DNA of 64,000 nt. Source: Njordibacter sp905182035. GTDB lineage: Bacteria > Pseudomonadota > Gammaproteobacteria > Pseudomonadales > Balneatricaceae. Location of the stretch: NCBI RefSeq assembly GCF_047730075.1, contig NZ_CP159831.1, forward strand, positions 2,046,001 to 2,110,000. Direction: 5' to 3'. Made by a program: the position numbers and the translations under genes. Within the stretch, counting starts at the first letter, position 1; every line of letters begins with the position of its first letter. The notes beneath the pieces are model-generated. The model was not told where the DNA came from, searched no databases, and worked only from the letters and a program-made list of their open reading frames with translations. Below, piece by piece: positions 1-8,325 of the stretch.

Positions 1-2
1 TT

Positions 3-149
3 TTTGGTGTTGGCACCATCATCCGTCAAGAAACCTACCGTATCTATGAGCCACTACTGCTTATTGCTGGTGTTTATATTTGCCTCACCGGCGTTATTGT
101 TCTGCTATTCCATTGGTTAGAAGGCCGAGTGCCTAAGGCTTCTGGGTAA
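3..149 (+). CDS. Amino-acid ABC transporter permease, C-terminal end (partial)
   Basis: Only the last 48 codons lie in the window; the reading frame is open from base 3 to the TAA at 147-149. The residues resemble the C-terminus of HisM/ArtM/AotM-type polar amino-acid permeases: a short cytoplasmic stretch with an ETY motif, one hydrophobic membrane segment, then a basic tail (LEGRVPK). Such permeases sit in the inner membrane and pair with a binding protein and an ATPase, which would lie upstream. An arginine substrate would suit the aruHI genes downstream, but that is inference. The family is fairly clear; the substrate is not. Confidence 0.6.
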   Translation, partial: FGVGTIIRQETYRIYEPLLLIAGVYICLTGVIVLLFHWLEGRVPKASG

Positions 150-251
150 TAGATTTCAGGGTAAAACCGTTCCATCAGGTAGATGTTTTGTTGGTCTCTA
201 CACTTGCATTGAGTAAGGCATTGCCGTACCCTTGGATTTATGCAATGGACT

Positions 252-539
252 ATGCAAACAATAATTGAGCTTCCTGAATCTCTTCGTGAAGCTCGCAGAT
301 TAATGGACGACTCTGCAATTGATGACCTAAAGATATTTTTGTCATCACACCCTTATGCTGGGGATTTGCTTACAGGCACTGGTGGTGTCCGAGTAATCTA
401 TTTTTTCTACCATCAAAATTCACCTCTTTTATTGCTTTCGGTCTATAGCAAGAGCACCAAAGATAACTTGTCGAAAAAGCAATTAAATAGCCTCAAAAAA
501 ATCACACAAAAGATCAGATCGATAAGGTCACCATCATGA
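252..539 (+). CDS. RelE/HigB-family toxin, internally shortened
   Basis: Likely RelE/HigB toxin of a type II toxin-antitoxin pair (mRNA interferase family). The N-terminus, the GTGG motif, a VIYFFYHQN strand and a VYSKSTKDNLSK motif match the HigB2-like group. I prefer the ATG at 252 over the in-frame ATG at 240 because homologues typically begin MQT; no clear ribosome site separates the two. Family members have about 15 residues, rich in Arg, Lys and Gly, between the GTGG-xR motif and the R-V/I-IYYF strand. Here GTGGVR runs straight into VIYFF, so that segment is missing. The protein may be inactive. The antitoxin gene overlaps by 4 nt. Confidence 0.7.
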   Translation: MQTIIELPESLREARRLMDDSAIDDLKIFLSSHPYAGDLLTGTGGVRVIYFFYHQNSPLLLLSVYSKSTKDNLSKKQLNSLKKITQKIRSIRSPS

Positions 540-835
540 CAAAAGATACCTTCTCCAGTATTCACAAAGGCTTAGAAGAAGCCCTAGCCTACATAGAGGG
601 CAAGCCAGTTCCGGTACGAGAAACTAAAATAAAAGTGCCAGAATCAATTGATGTCCAGCAATTAAGAGCCGTGTCAGGCCTAACACAAAAAGCATTCGCA
701 CAGCGCTATGGCTTCACTTTAGGAGCGGTGCGTGATTGGGAACAGGGGCGTCGCACACCTGAACGATCTGCTAGAATATTATTGCGTGTAATTGAGCAGG
801 CCCCCAGTGTAGTTGAACGTGCCCTAACCACCTAA
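536..835 (+). CDS. HigA-like antitoxin (HTH, XRE family)
   Basis: A 99-residue DNA-binding protein with an XRE-type helix-turn-helix in roughly residues 40-80 (LRAVSGLTQKAFAQRYGF, then GAVRDWEQGRRTP). This matches the antitoxins paired with RelE/HigB2 toxins, which bind their own promoter and neutralise the toxin. Its ATG overlaps the toxin stop codon (ATGA at 536-539), so the two are translationally coupled, with the toxin first as is usual for HigBA. Its 3' end overlaps by 4 nt the end of the convergent TetR gene. It looks intact although its partner is shortened. Confidence 0.8.
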   Translation: MTKDTFSSIHKGLEEALAYIEGKPVPVRETKIKVPESIDVQQLRAVSGLTQKAFAQRYGFTLGAVRDWEQGRRTPERSARILLRVIEQAPSVVERALTT

Positions 836-1431
836 GCCAAGGCTAAGGTACGATCTAACCACTGATTCAAAATGGTTTGCCACAGTTCAGAACTTTGGTG
901 CTTGCCGTTAAGGCTCCAATCCAACCAAAGGCCGTCTGCTAATGCACTGTATTCAATCGCTAACACGCGAAGATCAACCTTACTGTTAGGTAAGGATTTA
1001 GCGAGCACTTCTATAAGATAAGATTGCAGCCTTTCATTAATGCGGTCATGAGTGGCCCTCATCACTTTAGAATCAATGGTTTTAGACCAAAACACTACCC
1101 AAGCTCGCAACTGATCTGGGCACATAATATCTTCCTCAAAGGCACAAGATACAAGGGTTTTGATGGGTGAATCTTGGTTCTGCGTATCGGCCTCTATACG
1201 TGTCCTTAAGGTTTGATGGTAACGCCGAGAACTTTCTTCATAGGCTGCAGCCACCAGCTCCTCTTGGCTGGAAAAGTGATGATTGAGTAACCCCACTGAA
1301 ACCTGAGCTTGGGCACAAATTTTGCGTGATGATAAACCACTCGCACCCTCACTCATTAAGCATATCAGTGTCGCTTCAATGAGCTGAATTCGCCTTTCAG
1401 GGGGGGATAAACGATCTGATTTTTTCTTCAA
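832..1431 (-). CDS. TetR-family regulator, BetI-like
   Basis: An N-terminal TetR helix-turn-helix (RRIQLIEATLICLMSEG, then KICAQAQVSVGLLNHHF) is followed by a ligand-binding domain with the RAWVVFWS motif typical of BetI-like proteins. The frame stays open to 1566, but that would run through the operator region, and the extra N-terminal residues do not look like the family. I therefore chose the TTG at 1431, which gives a start of MKKKSDRLSPPERR and has a GGA about 9 nt upstream. The gene is divergent from aruH-aruI, and the gap between them holds two palindromes, so it most likely represses that pair. The effector is unknown. Confidence 0.8.
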   Translation of the reverse strand: MKKKSDRLSPPERRIQLIEATLICLMSEGASGLSSRKICAQAQVSVGLLNHHFSSQEELVAAAYEESSRRYHQTLRTRIEADTQNQDSPIKTLVSCAFEEDIMCPDQLRAWVVFWSKTIDSKVMRATHDRINERLQSYLIEVLAKSLPNSKVDLRVLAIEYSALADGLWLDWSLNGKHQSSELWQTILNQWLDRTLALA

Positions 1432-1479
1432 AGCAGTTCCAAAACAGGCAAAATAGTTAATCTTAATTGTCGGCTTTAT

Positions 1480-1508
1480 TTGACTATTGAGCAAGTGCTC
1501 AATATTAT
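1480..1508 (+). promoter_or_regulatory. Sigma70-type promoter of aruHI
   Basis: TTGACT (1480-1485), a 17-bp spacer and TATTAT (1503-1508) form a near-consensus promoter pointing at aruH, 44 bp before its ATG. The spacer is almost exactly the first palindrome, so a bound repressor would block RNA polymerase. Confidence 0.65.
1486..1503. promoter_or_regulatory. BetI-type operator 1
   Basis: ATTGAGCAAGTGCTCAAT is a perfect inverted repeat with 8-bp arms and a 2-bp centre. The ATTG...CAAT ends resemble known BetI boxes. It lies between the -35 and -10 elements of the aruH promoter. Confidence 0.6.
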
Positions 1509-1524
1509 TGGACGATCGTTCAAT
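1507..1524. promoter_or_regulatory. BetI-type operator 2
   Basis: ATTGGACGATCGTTCAAT is an inverted repeat with one mismatch between its 8-bp arms and the same ATTG...CAAT ends as operator 1. Its centre is 21 bp from that of operator 1, two helical turns, so two dimers could bind the same face of the DNA. Confidence 0.6.
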
Positions 1525-1551
1525 AGCGAAGTTTACGCTGCCAAGGTGACT

Positions 1552-2736
1552 ATGCAATTTTCCCAATTAACTAATCGTATCAACGGCGAAGGCGCAGCTG
1601 CATGGGACCTTCATGAAGTTGCTATAAAAGCTGCCGCGGCAGGTAAAGATGTGATTGTACTAAGTGTAGGCGATCCAGATTTTGCCACACCTACAGCCAT
1701 CACCCAAGCTGCGATTGAAGCCCTGGAGTCAGGAGACACTCACTATCAACTGGTAGCGGGACGTCCTGAGGTTAGGCAAGTTATCGCCGAGCAGTTCCGA
1801 TCAACCCACACCCCAGACATAAGCGCAGACAACGTCATGCTTTTTGCTGGTGCTCAAAATGCGTTATTTGCTGCCAGCTTATGCTTATTAGATCCCGGTG
1901 ACGAAATACTGGCCTTAGACCCAATGTATGTTACCTACGAAGCCACCTTAGGCGCATCCGGTGCTAACTTAATACCGGTACCTATGCATGCCGATGGTGG
2001 CTTTCGGTTTAATGCCCAAGCTACTCGTGAAGCCATCACACCTAAAACCAGAGCCATACTTATTACTAATCCTAACAACCCTACAGGGGTGATGATGTCT
2101 AACGATGAGGTTGAGTTAATTTGCGATCTTGCCATAGAACATGATCTCTGGGTCATTGCCGATGAGGTATACGATCAATTGATATTTGAAGGTGAACATA
2201 TCAGTATCGCCCACCATCCTGGTATGTTTGAGCGTACTGTTACTCTAAACAGCCTATCAAAAACCTATGCTATGACAGGCTGGCGTGTAGGTTGGGCTAT
2301 TGGGCCAACGGCACTTGTTGAACATTTTTCCAACTTGGGCCTGTGTATGTTGTATGGTTTAGCCGGATTTTCCCAAGCCGCTGCCTACACTGCGTTAACA
2401 CAATCACAAGCTGAAAGTGAGCACATTAGGGTGACCTTTAAACAACGTCGAGATTTGGTCTTTGCTGAACTTAAGAATATTAAAGCCACTCCAATTCTTA
2501 AACCGAGCGCAGGCATGTTTATCATGATGGATGTGCGTGCCTTAGGCATGAACGGCCTTGAATTTGCCAACGCACTTTATAATGCCACCGGCGTTGCTGT
2601 TCTCGATGCCGGCGCTTTTGGTAAAACCTCATTCGGTTGGGTGCGCATTTCATTTACCGTTGATGAGGCCTTATTGCTGGAAGCCTGTAAGCGCATTCGT
2701 GGTTTTATTGATCAATGTCAGCAGGCTAACCCATGA
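1552..2736 (+). CDS. aruH: Arginine:pyruvate-type aminotransferase
   Basis: A fold-type I pyridoxal-phosphate aminotransferase of about 394 residues. Visible family features are SVGDPDF, the substrate/cofactor asparagine in NPNNPTG, the cofactor aspartate in DEVYDQL, the Schiff-base lysine in SLSKTYAMTGWRVGW and the C-terminal arginine region. The N-terminus (INGEGAAAWDLH) and LCMLYG resemble Pseudomonas AruH, which transfers the alpha-amino group of arginine to pyruvate, giving 2-ketoarginine. I place the start at 1552 (MQFSQLTNRI) rather than at 1480, because the longer frame would cover the promoter and operators. The stop overlaps the aruI start (ATGA), and the pairing strengthens the assignment. 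Confidence 0.8.
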   Translation: MQFSQLTNRINGEGAAAWDLHEVAIKAAAAGKDVIVLSVGDPDFATPTAITQAAIEALESGDTHYQLVAGRPEVRQVIAEQFRSTHTPDISADNVMLFAGAQNALFAASLCLLDPGDEILALDPMYVTYEATLGASGANLIPVPMHADGGFRFNAQATREAITPKTRAILITNPNNPTGVMMSNDEVELICDLAIEHDLWVIADEVYDQLIFEGEHISIAHHPGMFERTVTLNSLSKTYAMTGWRVGWAIGPTALVEHFSNLGLCMLYGLAGFSQAAAYTALTQSQAESEHIRVTFKQRRDLVFAELKNIKATPILKPSAGMFIMMDVRALGMNGLEFANALYNATGVAVLDAGAFGKTSFGWVRISFTVDEALLLEACKRIRGFIDQCQQANP

Positions 2737-4403
2737 GCCGCGCACCAACCATAACCAAAGGCCAACAAATCATTGAGTTGCTGGAAGCTTATGGTGTCGA
2801 TACTGTATTTGGTATCCCTGGTGTGCACACCTTGGAGCTTTACCGAGGTTTAGCCGCCTCCAACATTCAACACATTACGCCCCGCCATGAGCAAGGTGCA
2901 GGATTTATGGCCGATGGCTACGCTCGAATCACAGCAAAACCAGGCGTCTGTTTTGTCATCACTGGGCCCGGCCTCACCAACATTGCTACGGCCATGGGCC
3001 AAGCCCTTGGGGATAGTATCCCCATGCTCGTCATCTCTACAGTCAATGCTGCTGGTACAGAAGCACAAGGCTGTTTACACGCCATGCCACAGCAGGCAGA
3101 CGTAATTAGACCACTGACTGTTGCTAGTTTTCAGCTCAATGCTAACGACAGTGTCACAGAAACCCTTGCCCAAGTGTTTGCCGCACTAGAGGCCCGTAAT
3201 GGCACCCAACTTGGTCCTGTACACCTGCAGATTCCCCTAGACGTTATTGGACAATTAGCCGGTGATGAAACGGCCAACGGGGTTAAACAACCCGTTAAGC
3301 GTCATGACCAACTGACAGAGGAATGCACCAAAGCACTAAACCAGATACAAAATGCAGCCAATGTTATTAATCAGCATAGCCAAATCGTTATCCTTGCAGG
3401 TGGTGGCGCAGTTAACGCACAACATCAAGTAAAGCAGCTTGCTAAGACACTTGATGCGCCAGTAGTAACCACCATCAATGGCCGTGGCCTGCTAGCTAAC
3501 CACCCCCTGTCGGTGCCAGCCAGTCCTAGCTTAGAAGCAACTCGTAGCCTACTAGCGCAAGCTGATTGCGTGATCGCCCTAGGCACAGAAATGGGACAAA
3601 CCGATTACGATATGTACGTGAACGGCGGCTTCCCACTATTAAAAAACCTCATTCGTATCGACATTAATCCTAGCGTAATACAAGCAACAGAGCAGCTTGG
3701 GATTCATTGTGACGTATCACAAGGGTTAACCCGCTTACTGCCACTGTTAGCACCTAAGCAGCCCTCTACCAGCTTAGGTGAAGCCCGCGCACGCACCACT
3801 AGACAGGAAGCGTTTACCGAGCTTCCTAAGCCGTATCAACAACACCATAGTTTTCTAACAGCCATAACCAAGGCGCTTCCCGAAGTAATAATCGTGGGTG
3901 ATTCCACCCAACCAGCTTATGGTGGTAATTGTTATTTTGACGCACCTGCGGCCAAAACGTGGTTCAACTCTGCTACAGGATTTGGCACCTTAGGTTATGC
4001 TGTGCCTGCGGCCATAGGGGCCGCTTTAGGACGACGGCTACAACATAATAATCAGCCTATCATTGCCTTAACCGGTGATGGTGGCTTGCAGTTTTGCTTA
4101 GCTGAACTAGCCACTGCCAAAGATTGGGAATTGCCCATTATATTTATGGTGTGGAACAATCAAGGGTATGGTGAAATTGAGTCTTCCATGTTGGCTGTGG
4201 GTATCACCCCTATTGGTGTGAGCCCTAAACCACCCAGTATAGATGCTCTCGCGCAAGCTTATGGCATAAACCATGCCCGTCTAACATCCTTCACAGCGTT
4301 GGCTGACTTGCTGCAACAGGCCGCTGATAACCAAACTCCCATGCTCTTAGAGATTAACGAGGCGTTAATGATGGATCAAATTGAACCCACAATACCGTTT
4401 TAA
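2733..4403 (+). CDS. aruI: 5-guanidino-2-oxopentanoate (2-ketoarginine) decarboxylase
   Basis: A thiamine-diphosphate enzyme of 556 residues with the acetolactate-synthase fold. The N-terminal domain has GIPGVHTLELYRGLA and the catalytic glutamate in TPRHEQGAGFMADGYAR, which closely match recalled AruI sequences. The C-terminal domain has the cofactor motif from GDGG (LTGDGGLQF) to NN (VWNNQGYG). AruI decarboxylates 2-ketoarginine to 4-guanidinobutyraldehyde, the second step of the arginine transaminase pathway. The gene overlaps aruH by 4 nt. The aldehyde dehydrogenase and guanidinobutyrase needed to finish the pathway are not in the window. Confidence 0.85.
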   Translation: MSRAPTITKGQQIIELLEAYGVDTVFGIPGVHTLELYRGLAASNIQHITPRHEQGAGFMADGYARITAKPGVCFVITGPGLTNIATAMGQALGDSIPMLVISTVNAAGTEAQGCLHAMPQQADVIRPLTVASFQLNANDSVTETLAQVFAALEARNGTQLGPVHLQIPLDVIGQLAGDETANGVKQPVKRHDQLTEECTKALNQIQNAANVINQHSQIVILAGGGAVNAQHQVKQLAKTLDAPVVTTINGRGLLANHPLSVPASPSLEATRSLLAQADCVIALGTEMGQTDYDMYVNGGFPLLKNLIRIDINPSVIQATEQLGIHCDVSQGLTRLLPLLAPKQPSTSLGEARARTTRQEAFTELPKPYQQHHSFLTAITKALPEVIIVGDSTQPAYGGNCYFDAPAAKTWFNSATGFGTLGYAVPAAIGAALGRRLQHNNQPIIALTGDGGLQFCLAELATAKDWELPIIFMVWNNQGYGEIESSMLAVGITPIGVSPKPPSIDALAQAYGINHARLTSFTALADLLQQAADNQTPMLLEINEALMMDQIEPTIPF

Positions 4404-4482
4404 TTATTAGCGTCTATACTAAAGTGTACCGGTATAACATCCTTGTAATAGACCCACGTTCTCTATACAACTTACATAGCCC

Positions 4483-5358
4483 ATGACTTCTTACCCATTT
4501 TTTGATTTACTACAGCAACATTCTCAATTCTGGTTAGTAAGCGTTGCTTTGTTTAGCCTATTAGTAGGCAGCTTTTTAAACGTGGTGATAGGCCGGATGC
4601 CTAATGCAATGCACCAAGAATGGCAGCAAGAATGTCGCGTTCTCCTCAAGCTAACAGAAAATGATCAGCAGTCCTCAAGCCCAGCGTTGGCCTCAATTGT
4701 GTGGCCAGCTTCCCATTGCCCAAGCTGTGATGTGCCATTAAAAGCCTGGCACAATATTCCTGTTATCTCATACCTGTTGCTGGGTGGAAAATGTGCTTTT
4801 TGCAATAACAAGATTAGCCCTCGATACCCCTTAGTTGAACTACTAACTTCTGCTCTAGGCGTACTGGTTGCGTGGGTACTGGGGCCAAGTTTAGCCACTG
4901 CGATGACGTTAATATTGGTGTACATGTTGGTGGCCTTAACCTTTATCGACCTAGATCATAAGCTATTGCCTGACCAGATCACCCTACCGTTAATGTGGCT
5001 GGGTTTGGTCATTAACGCCTTTGGTTGTCTCACCACACTAGCAGATGCATTCTGGGGTGCTGTAGCGGGCTATGTGTCGTTGTGGTTGGTTTACTGGTGT
5101 TTTCGCCTAGCTACAGGCAAGCAAGGTATGGGCTATGGGGATTTTAAGTTACTCGCAGCATTAGGTGCATGGCTAGGCTGGCAGGCCTTGCCAATTATCG
5201 TGCTGGTGTCCGCAGTAGCGGGAATAGTGGTTGGCTTAGTGCTGCGCATTAGGACGGGTCAAACCGATCCTCAGATGCCCTTCGGCCCTTTTTTATCCGT
5301 GGGTGGTTTGGTCTACTTGTTCTGGGGCGCGCAACTATGGCACATTTTTCAGCCTTAA
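4483..5358 (+). CDS. pilD: Type IV prepilin peptidase / N-methyltransferase
   Basis: An inner-membrane aspartic peptidase (family A24) of 291 residues that cleaves and N-methylates type IV pilins and type II secretion pseudopilins. The first loop has the zinc-type tetrad CPSC, 21 residues, CAFC. The two catalytic aspartates are in FIDLDHKLLPD and GYGDFKLLAALGAWLG. About seven or eight hydrophobic segments follow. The gene stands apart from any pilB or pilC, unlike the usual pilBCD order, and its end is 8 bp from the convergent msrP. Confidence 0.92.
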   Translation: MTSYPFFDLLQQHSQFWLVSVALFSLLVGSFLNVVIGRMPNAMHQEWQQECRVLLKLTENDQQSSSPALASIVWPASHCPSCDVPLKAWHNIPVISYLLLGGKCAFCNNKISPRYPLVELLTSALGVLVAWVLGPSLATAMTLILVYMLVALTFIDLDHKLLPDQITLPLMWLGLVINAFGCLTTLADAFWGAVAGYVSLWLVYWCFRLATGKQGMGYGDFKLLAALGAWLGWQALPIIVLVSAVAGIVVGLVLRIRTGQTDPQMPFGPFLSVGGLVYLFWGAQLWHIFQP

Positions 5359-5366
5359 CAGCTGCC

Positions 5367-6311
5367 TTAGTAAAAATACAAACGATTGTCTAAATCTGGA
5401 TACATATGGGCCACTTCTTCTGCGTAGCCGTTATATAAGAGCGTAGGTTTGCGGCCTAATTTACCAATAATTCGTTCTGTAGCTTGGGTCCAGCGGGGAT
5501 GGTCAAACCGTGGATTAACGTTGGCATAAAAGCCATATTCACGCTTATTTTGTAACCACCAAGTGTTCTGTGGCATTTGCTCCACTAATTCGATTTTAAC
5601 GATAGATTTTGCATACTTAAAACCATATTTCCATGGCACTACCAAACGAATAGGTGCGCCGTTTTGCTGTTCTAACGGCTTATCATAAATGCCCGTAGCC
5701 AATAAGGTTAGCGGATTCATGGCCTCATCAATGGTTAAGCCTTCTACATAGGGCCCACCTGCCCAGTCTGCATTGGGCATTTGTTGGGGATCATTTAGGG
5801 TTGTAAAACGCACAAACTTAGCCTTGCTGTTTGGAGCGGCTGCTTTAATAACCTCTGCCAGCTTAATGCCGTTCCACGGAATCACCATAGACCAAGCTTC
5901 TACGCAGCGGAATCGGTAAAGATGATTCTCTATAGCGTGCTCACCTTTGATCTCTTCAATGTCGTAAATGCCTGGCTTGTCTGCACCCTCACCACCAATC
6001 TCCACACTCCAGGGCGAAGTGATCAAGCTTTTATCTGCTTTAGCAGGATCATCTTTGTTATAACCAAATTCGTAATAGTTGTTATAGCCCGTTACTGTCT
6101 CATATGGCGTAGGTTCTAGAGGTTGGTTCTGCCTACTTGGTTCTAATGCCACACGCGCAAACGGCAGGTTTTTCTCTTCCTGCTTTTGCTGAAGTAACCC
6201 ATAACCCCTGTCTAGTAATGGCAATGCTAACACCCCTAGCCCAGCAGCGATTAGAGAACGTCGTTTTTTATATACTTTTTCTGGTGTTATTTCGGACGAG
6301 TTAACGGGCAT
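5367..6311 (-). CDS. msrP: Periplasmic methionine sulfoxide reductase, catalytic subunit
   Basis: A molybdopterin protein of 314 residues (formerly YedY) that repairs oxidised methionines in periplasmic proteins. The N-terminus has a twin-arginine export signal (KKRRSLIAAGLGVLAL). The molybdenum-ligating cysteine is Cys136 in RFRCVEAWSMVIPW, and VVPWKYGFKYAKSI matches the conserved C-terminal part. It overlaps the upstream msrQ by 11 nt, the usual msrP-msrQ partnership, so the two are probably coupled on one mRNA. No two-component regulator gene is adjacent. Confidence 0.93.
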   Translation of the reverse strand: MPVNSSEITPEKVYKKRRSLIAAGLGVLALPLLDRGYGLLQQKQEEKNLPFARVALEPSRQNQPLEPTPYETVTGYNNYYEFGYNKDDPAKADKSLITSPWSVEIGGEGADKPGIYDIEEIKGEHAIENHLYRFRCVEAWSMVIPWNGIKLAEVIKAAAPNSKAKFVRFTTLNDPQQMPNADWAGGPYVEGLTIDEAMNPLTLLATGIYDKPLEQQNGAPIRLVVPWKYGFKYAKSIVKIELVEQMPQNTWWLQNKREYGFYANVNPRFDHPRWTQATERIIGKLGRKPTLLYNGYAEEVAHMYPDLDNRLYFY

Positions 6312-6882
6312 GACGGTACCTCCAAATAAGCACTAACATTAATACTAAGCCCATAAGTATGGGTTCTAACATGGCAGTTTTTTGCGCCATAAAGTGATGG
6401 GCCATGACAGCAGGAACAGCTACATAAGTGAGCACGTGCAGCATCTGCCACTTACGGTAGCCAAGGTATTTAACAGCGCGGTGATTAGATGTCAATGCCA
6501 AGGGCAACAGCAAAACAAAGGCTAAAATGCCCAGTAAGATAAATAGGTTACCTGCAATCTCATCCAGCATTAGTTGCCAATCATAATAAAACTCAAGGGT
6601 AATCCAAATGAGCAAATGCAGAGTGGCATAGATAAAGCCCCATACGCCAATATTACGACGCATGGACACATGACGCTTAACCCATTTCCAGCGCTGGCTC
6701 AGTGGGGTAAATAGTAAACTAATGAGCAATAAATAAGCCCCATACCGGCCCGTAAAGTCACGGAGATCAGACACTAAATCTGGCCCCATTATGGCCTCAT
6801 AAACACCCCACATCAAAGCCAGAAACAGGCCAATATTCAGCAGGTGTTTGCGTGTTGCAATTGGTACTTGGGGTAATTCCAC
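6301..6882 (-). CDS. msrQ: Haem-binding membrane subunit of the MsrPQ system
   Basis: An integral membrane protein of 193 residues with about six hydrophobic segments and several membrane histidines (ATLHLLIW, KWQMLHVLTYVAVPAVMAHHF), matching the ferric-reductase-like MsrQ (YedZ) that passes quinone-pool electrons to MsrP. Translation starts at a GTG (6882) with GGGAG 7 nt upstream. A promoter-like sequence lies about 65-95 bp further upstream. Confidence 0.92.
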   Translation of the reverse strand: MELPQVPIATRKHLLNIGLFLALMWGVYEAIMGPDLVSDLRDFTGRYGAYLLLISLLFTPLSQRWKWVKRHVSMRRNIGVWGFIYATLHLLIWITLEFYYDWQLMLDEIAGNLFILLGILAFVLLLPLALTSNHRAVKYLGYRKWQMLHVLTYVAVPAVMAHHFMAQKTAMLEPILMGLVLMLVLIWRYRHAR

Positions 6883-6947
6883 AAACTGCTCCCTGTTTAC
6901 TTAACCAAAAATCATCGTTTGGAAAAAGACTTAGGCATTTACCATTA

Positions 6948-6975
6948 ACTATAGCAGACCATAATGCTTCGGCAA
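6948..6975 (-). promoter_or_regulatory. Possible msrQP promoter
   Basis: Read on the minus strand: TTGCCG, a 16-bp spacer, then TATAGT, about 66 bp upstream of the msrQ GTG. The match is moderate. The rest of the 6883-7173 gap shows no convincing gene. Confidence 0.4.
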
Positions 6976-7173
6976 GTGGTGACCTTGTGTATCTAAACTT
7001 GACCAGGGTCATATTACGAAGGGTTATTTACCCTAAACGGATATCTGGCAAGTTCGACAAGCCCCATGACTTTTTTCTAACCAAAGACATCTATACGATC
7101 ATGGCTATAGTTAATTTTATTAATTGTCATTAGTTATCCTTAGCTAGTGAGTTAGATGTTCTGAGGGTACTTC

Positions 7174-7317
7174 ATGTTATTTAGCCATGAAATTAAGTCA
7201 CAGCATTTTGTTCAACTTGGCCCTAAAACAGGCCCGCAACTAACAAAACTGTTAGACATAATGACTCAAAAAATCCAGAATGGTGATTACAGTTTTAATA
7301 TAGCCTATGGGTTTTGA
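7174..7317 (+). CDS. Possible 47-residue small protein
   Basis: A short frame starting at ATG 7174 with GAGGG 5 nt upstream (7163-7167 region) and ending at TGA 7315-7317, just before the start of the outer-membrane protein gene. The product begins MLFSHEIKSQHFVQLG and has a mixed polar/hydrophobic composition with no membrane segment. I do not recognise it. The good ribosome site and the position as a leader to the next gene make it worth listing, but it could be chance. Confidence 0.35.
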   Translation: MLFSHEIKSQHFVQLGPKTGPQLTKLLDIMTQKIQNGDYSFNIAYGF

Positions 7318-7328
7318 GCCACTCGTGT

Positions 7329-8312
7329 ATGAATACACATTTAATAACCCACATTGTTAGCGTTTTTTTGAAACGCATTATAGGCCTTGCGGCTTTAGCT
7401 AGTGTGTTAATTTCTACCCAAGTTCAGGCGATCAACAAGTGGGAATATAAACAAGATTTAGACTATGGTATCCGTTACGACCAGTTTAGTTGGGACATCG
7501 CCGGTAACTTAGCTGGTACAGGCCCCAATATAATTTCTGAGCTCACATGGAGCAATGTAGGTTTTCACCAAGCACGGCTTGGCTTTCGTGTTATTGGCGA
7601 CGATAGCTTGCACGTTAAAGGCTACACCTCAAAAGGTTGGGGCTTCACGGGCACTAACCAAGACTCAGACTATAATGGCGATAACCGTAGCTTAGAATTT
7701 TCTCGATCTTTATCCGACTCAGACCGCAGTTCGGCAGAAGATTTTAGTATTGCCATTGGCCAGCAAATTCGTATTAATAACCGCATTGATATCACGCCAC
7801 TGGTAGGCTTCTCTAGCCACAGACAAACATTCACTATGACCAATGGCAATCAAACGGTGTGTAACGCCAGCGGCTCACCATTAAGCTGTGGTAGCGGCCT
7901 TGGACCAATTGCGGGCTTAAATTCTACATTTACCACACATTGGCGCGGCCCTTGGGTAGGCCTAGATTTGCGTTTCGTTACTGCCAAACGTTGGACCACC
8001 TTCGCTGAGTTAGAATATCACTACAGCTATTATGACGCTGAAGCTAATTGGAATTTACGCAGCGATCTAAAACACCCTAAAAGCTTCGGACAAACTGCCC
8101 GCGGCCAGGGCACTCAAATGGGTTTAGGGATGACGTATGCGCTACCCACACCTAACAGCTTTTTTAATGTAGACTTTAAACAAAGCCAATACTCCACTGG
8201 TGCCGGCGTGCACAATTTCTATCGTGCCGCGGGAACCGTTGCTAGCCAACGCCTTAATGGCGTTAACTGGGGTTCTAGCAGCATCTCCGTTGGTATCACC
8301 TCACAGTATTAA
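7329..8312 (+). CDS. Probable outer-membrane beta-barrel protein
   Basis: About 327 residues. The N-terminus is a signal peptide (KRIIGLAALASVLISTQVQA) with likely cleavage after VQA. The mature part is rich in Gly, Ser, Asn and aromatic residues, with alternating strand-like segments and a terminal tyrosine (ISVGITSQY), as in outer-membrane barrels. GIRYDQFSWDIAG and ELTW resemble a barrel family annotated as Protochlamydia-type outer membrane protein, with some likeness to omptins; I cannot separate these and see no proven omptin catalytic set. I chose ATG 7329 rather than the TTG at 7314 because it gives a normal-length signal peptide. A nitroreductase gene follows 13 bp later. Confidence 0.6.
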   Translation: MNTHLITHIVSVFLKRIIGLAALASVLISTQVQAINKWEYKQDLDYGIRYDQFSWDIAGNLAGTGPNIISELTWSNVGFHQARLGFRVIGDDSLHVKGYTSKGWGFTGTNQDSDYNGDNRSLEFSRSLSDSDRSSAEDFSIAIGQQIRINNRIDITPLVGFSSHRQTFTMTNGNQTVCNASGSPLSCGSGLGPIAGLNSTFTTHWRGPWVGLDLRFVTAKRWTTFAELEYHYSYYDAEANWNLRSDLKHPKSFGQTARGQGTQMGLGMTYALPTPNSFFNVDFKQSQYSTGAGVHNFYRAAGTVASQRLNGVNWGSSSISVGITSQY

Positions 8313-8325
8313 CTAGGAACCCACC

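Noticed and set aside
1480..1551. Longer N-terminus for aruH from 1480
   Set aside because: The added residues would encode the promoter and both operator palindromes, and AruH relatives begin at the MQFS-type start.
1432..1566. Longer N-terminus for the TetR regulator up to 1566
   Set aside because: It would overlap aruH and read through both operators; family members start close to the helix-turn-helix.
6852..7133. Open frame overlapping the start of msrQ in the opposite direction
   Set aside because: It runs over the msrQ start and the promoter-like sequence, and its composition does not look like protein.
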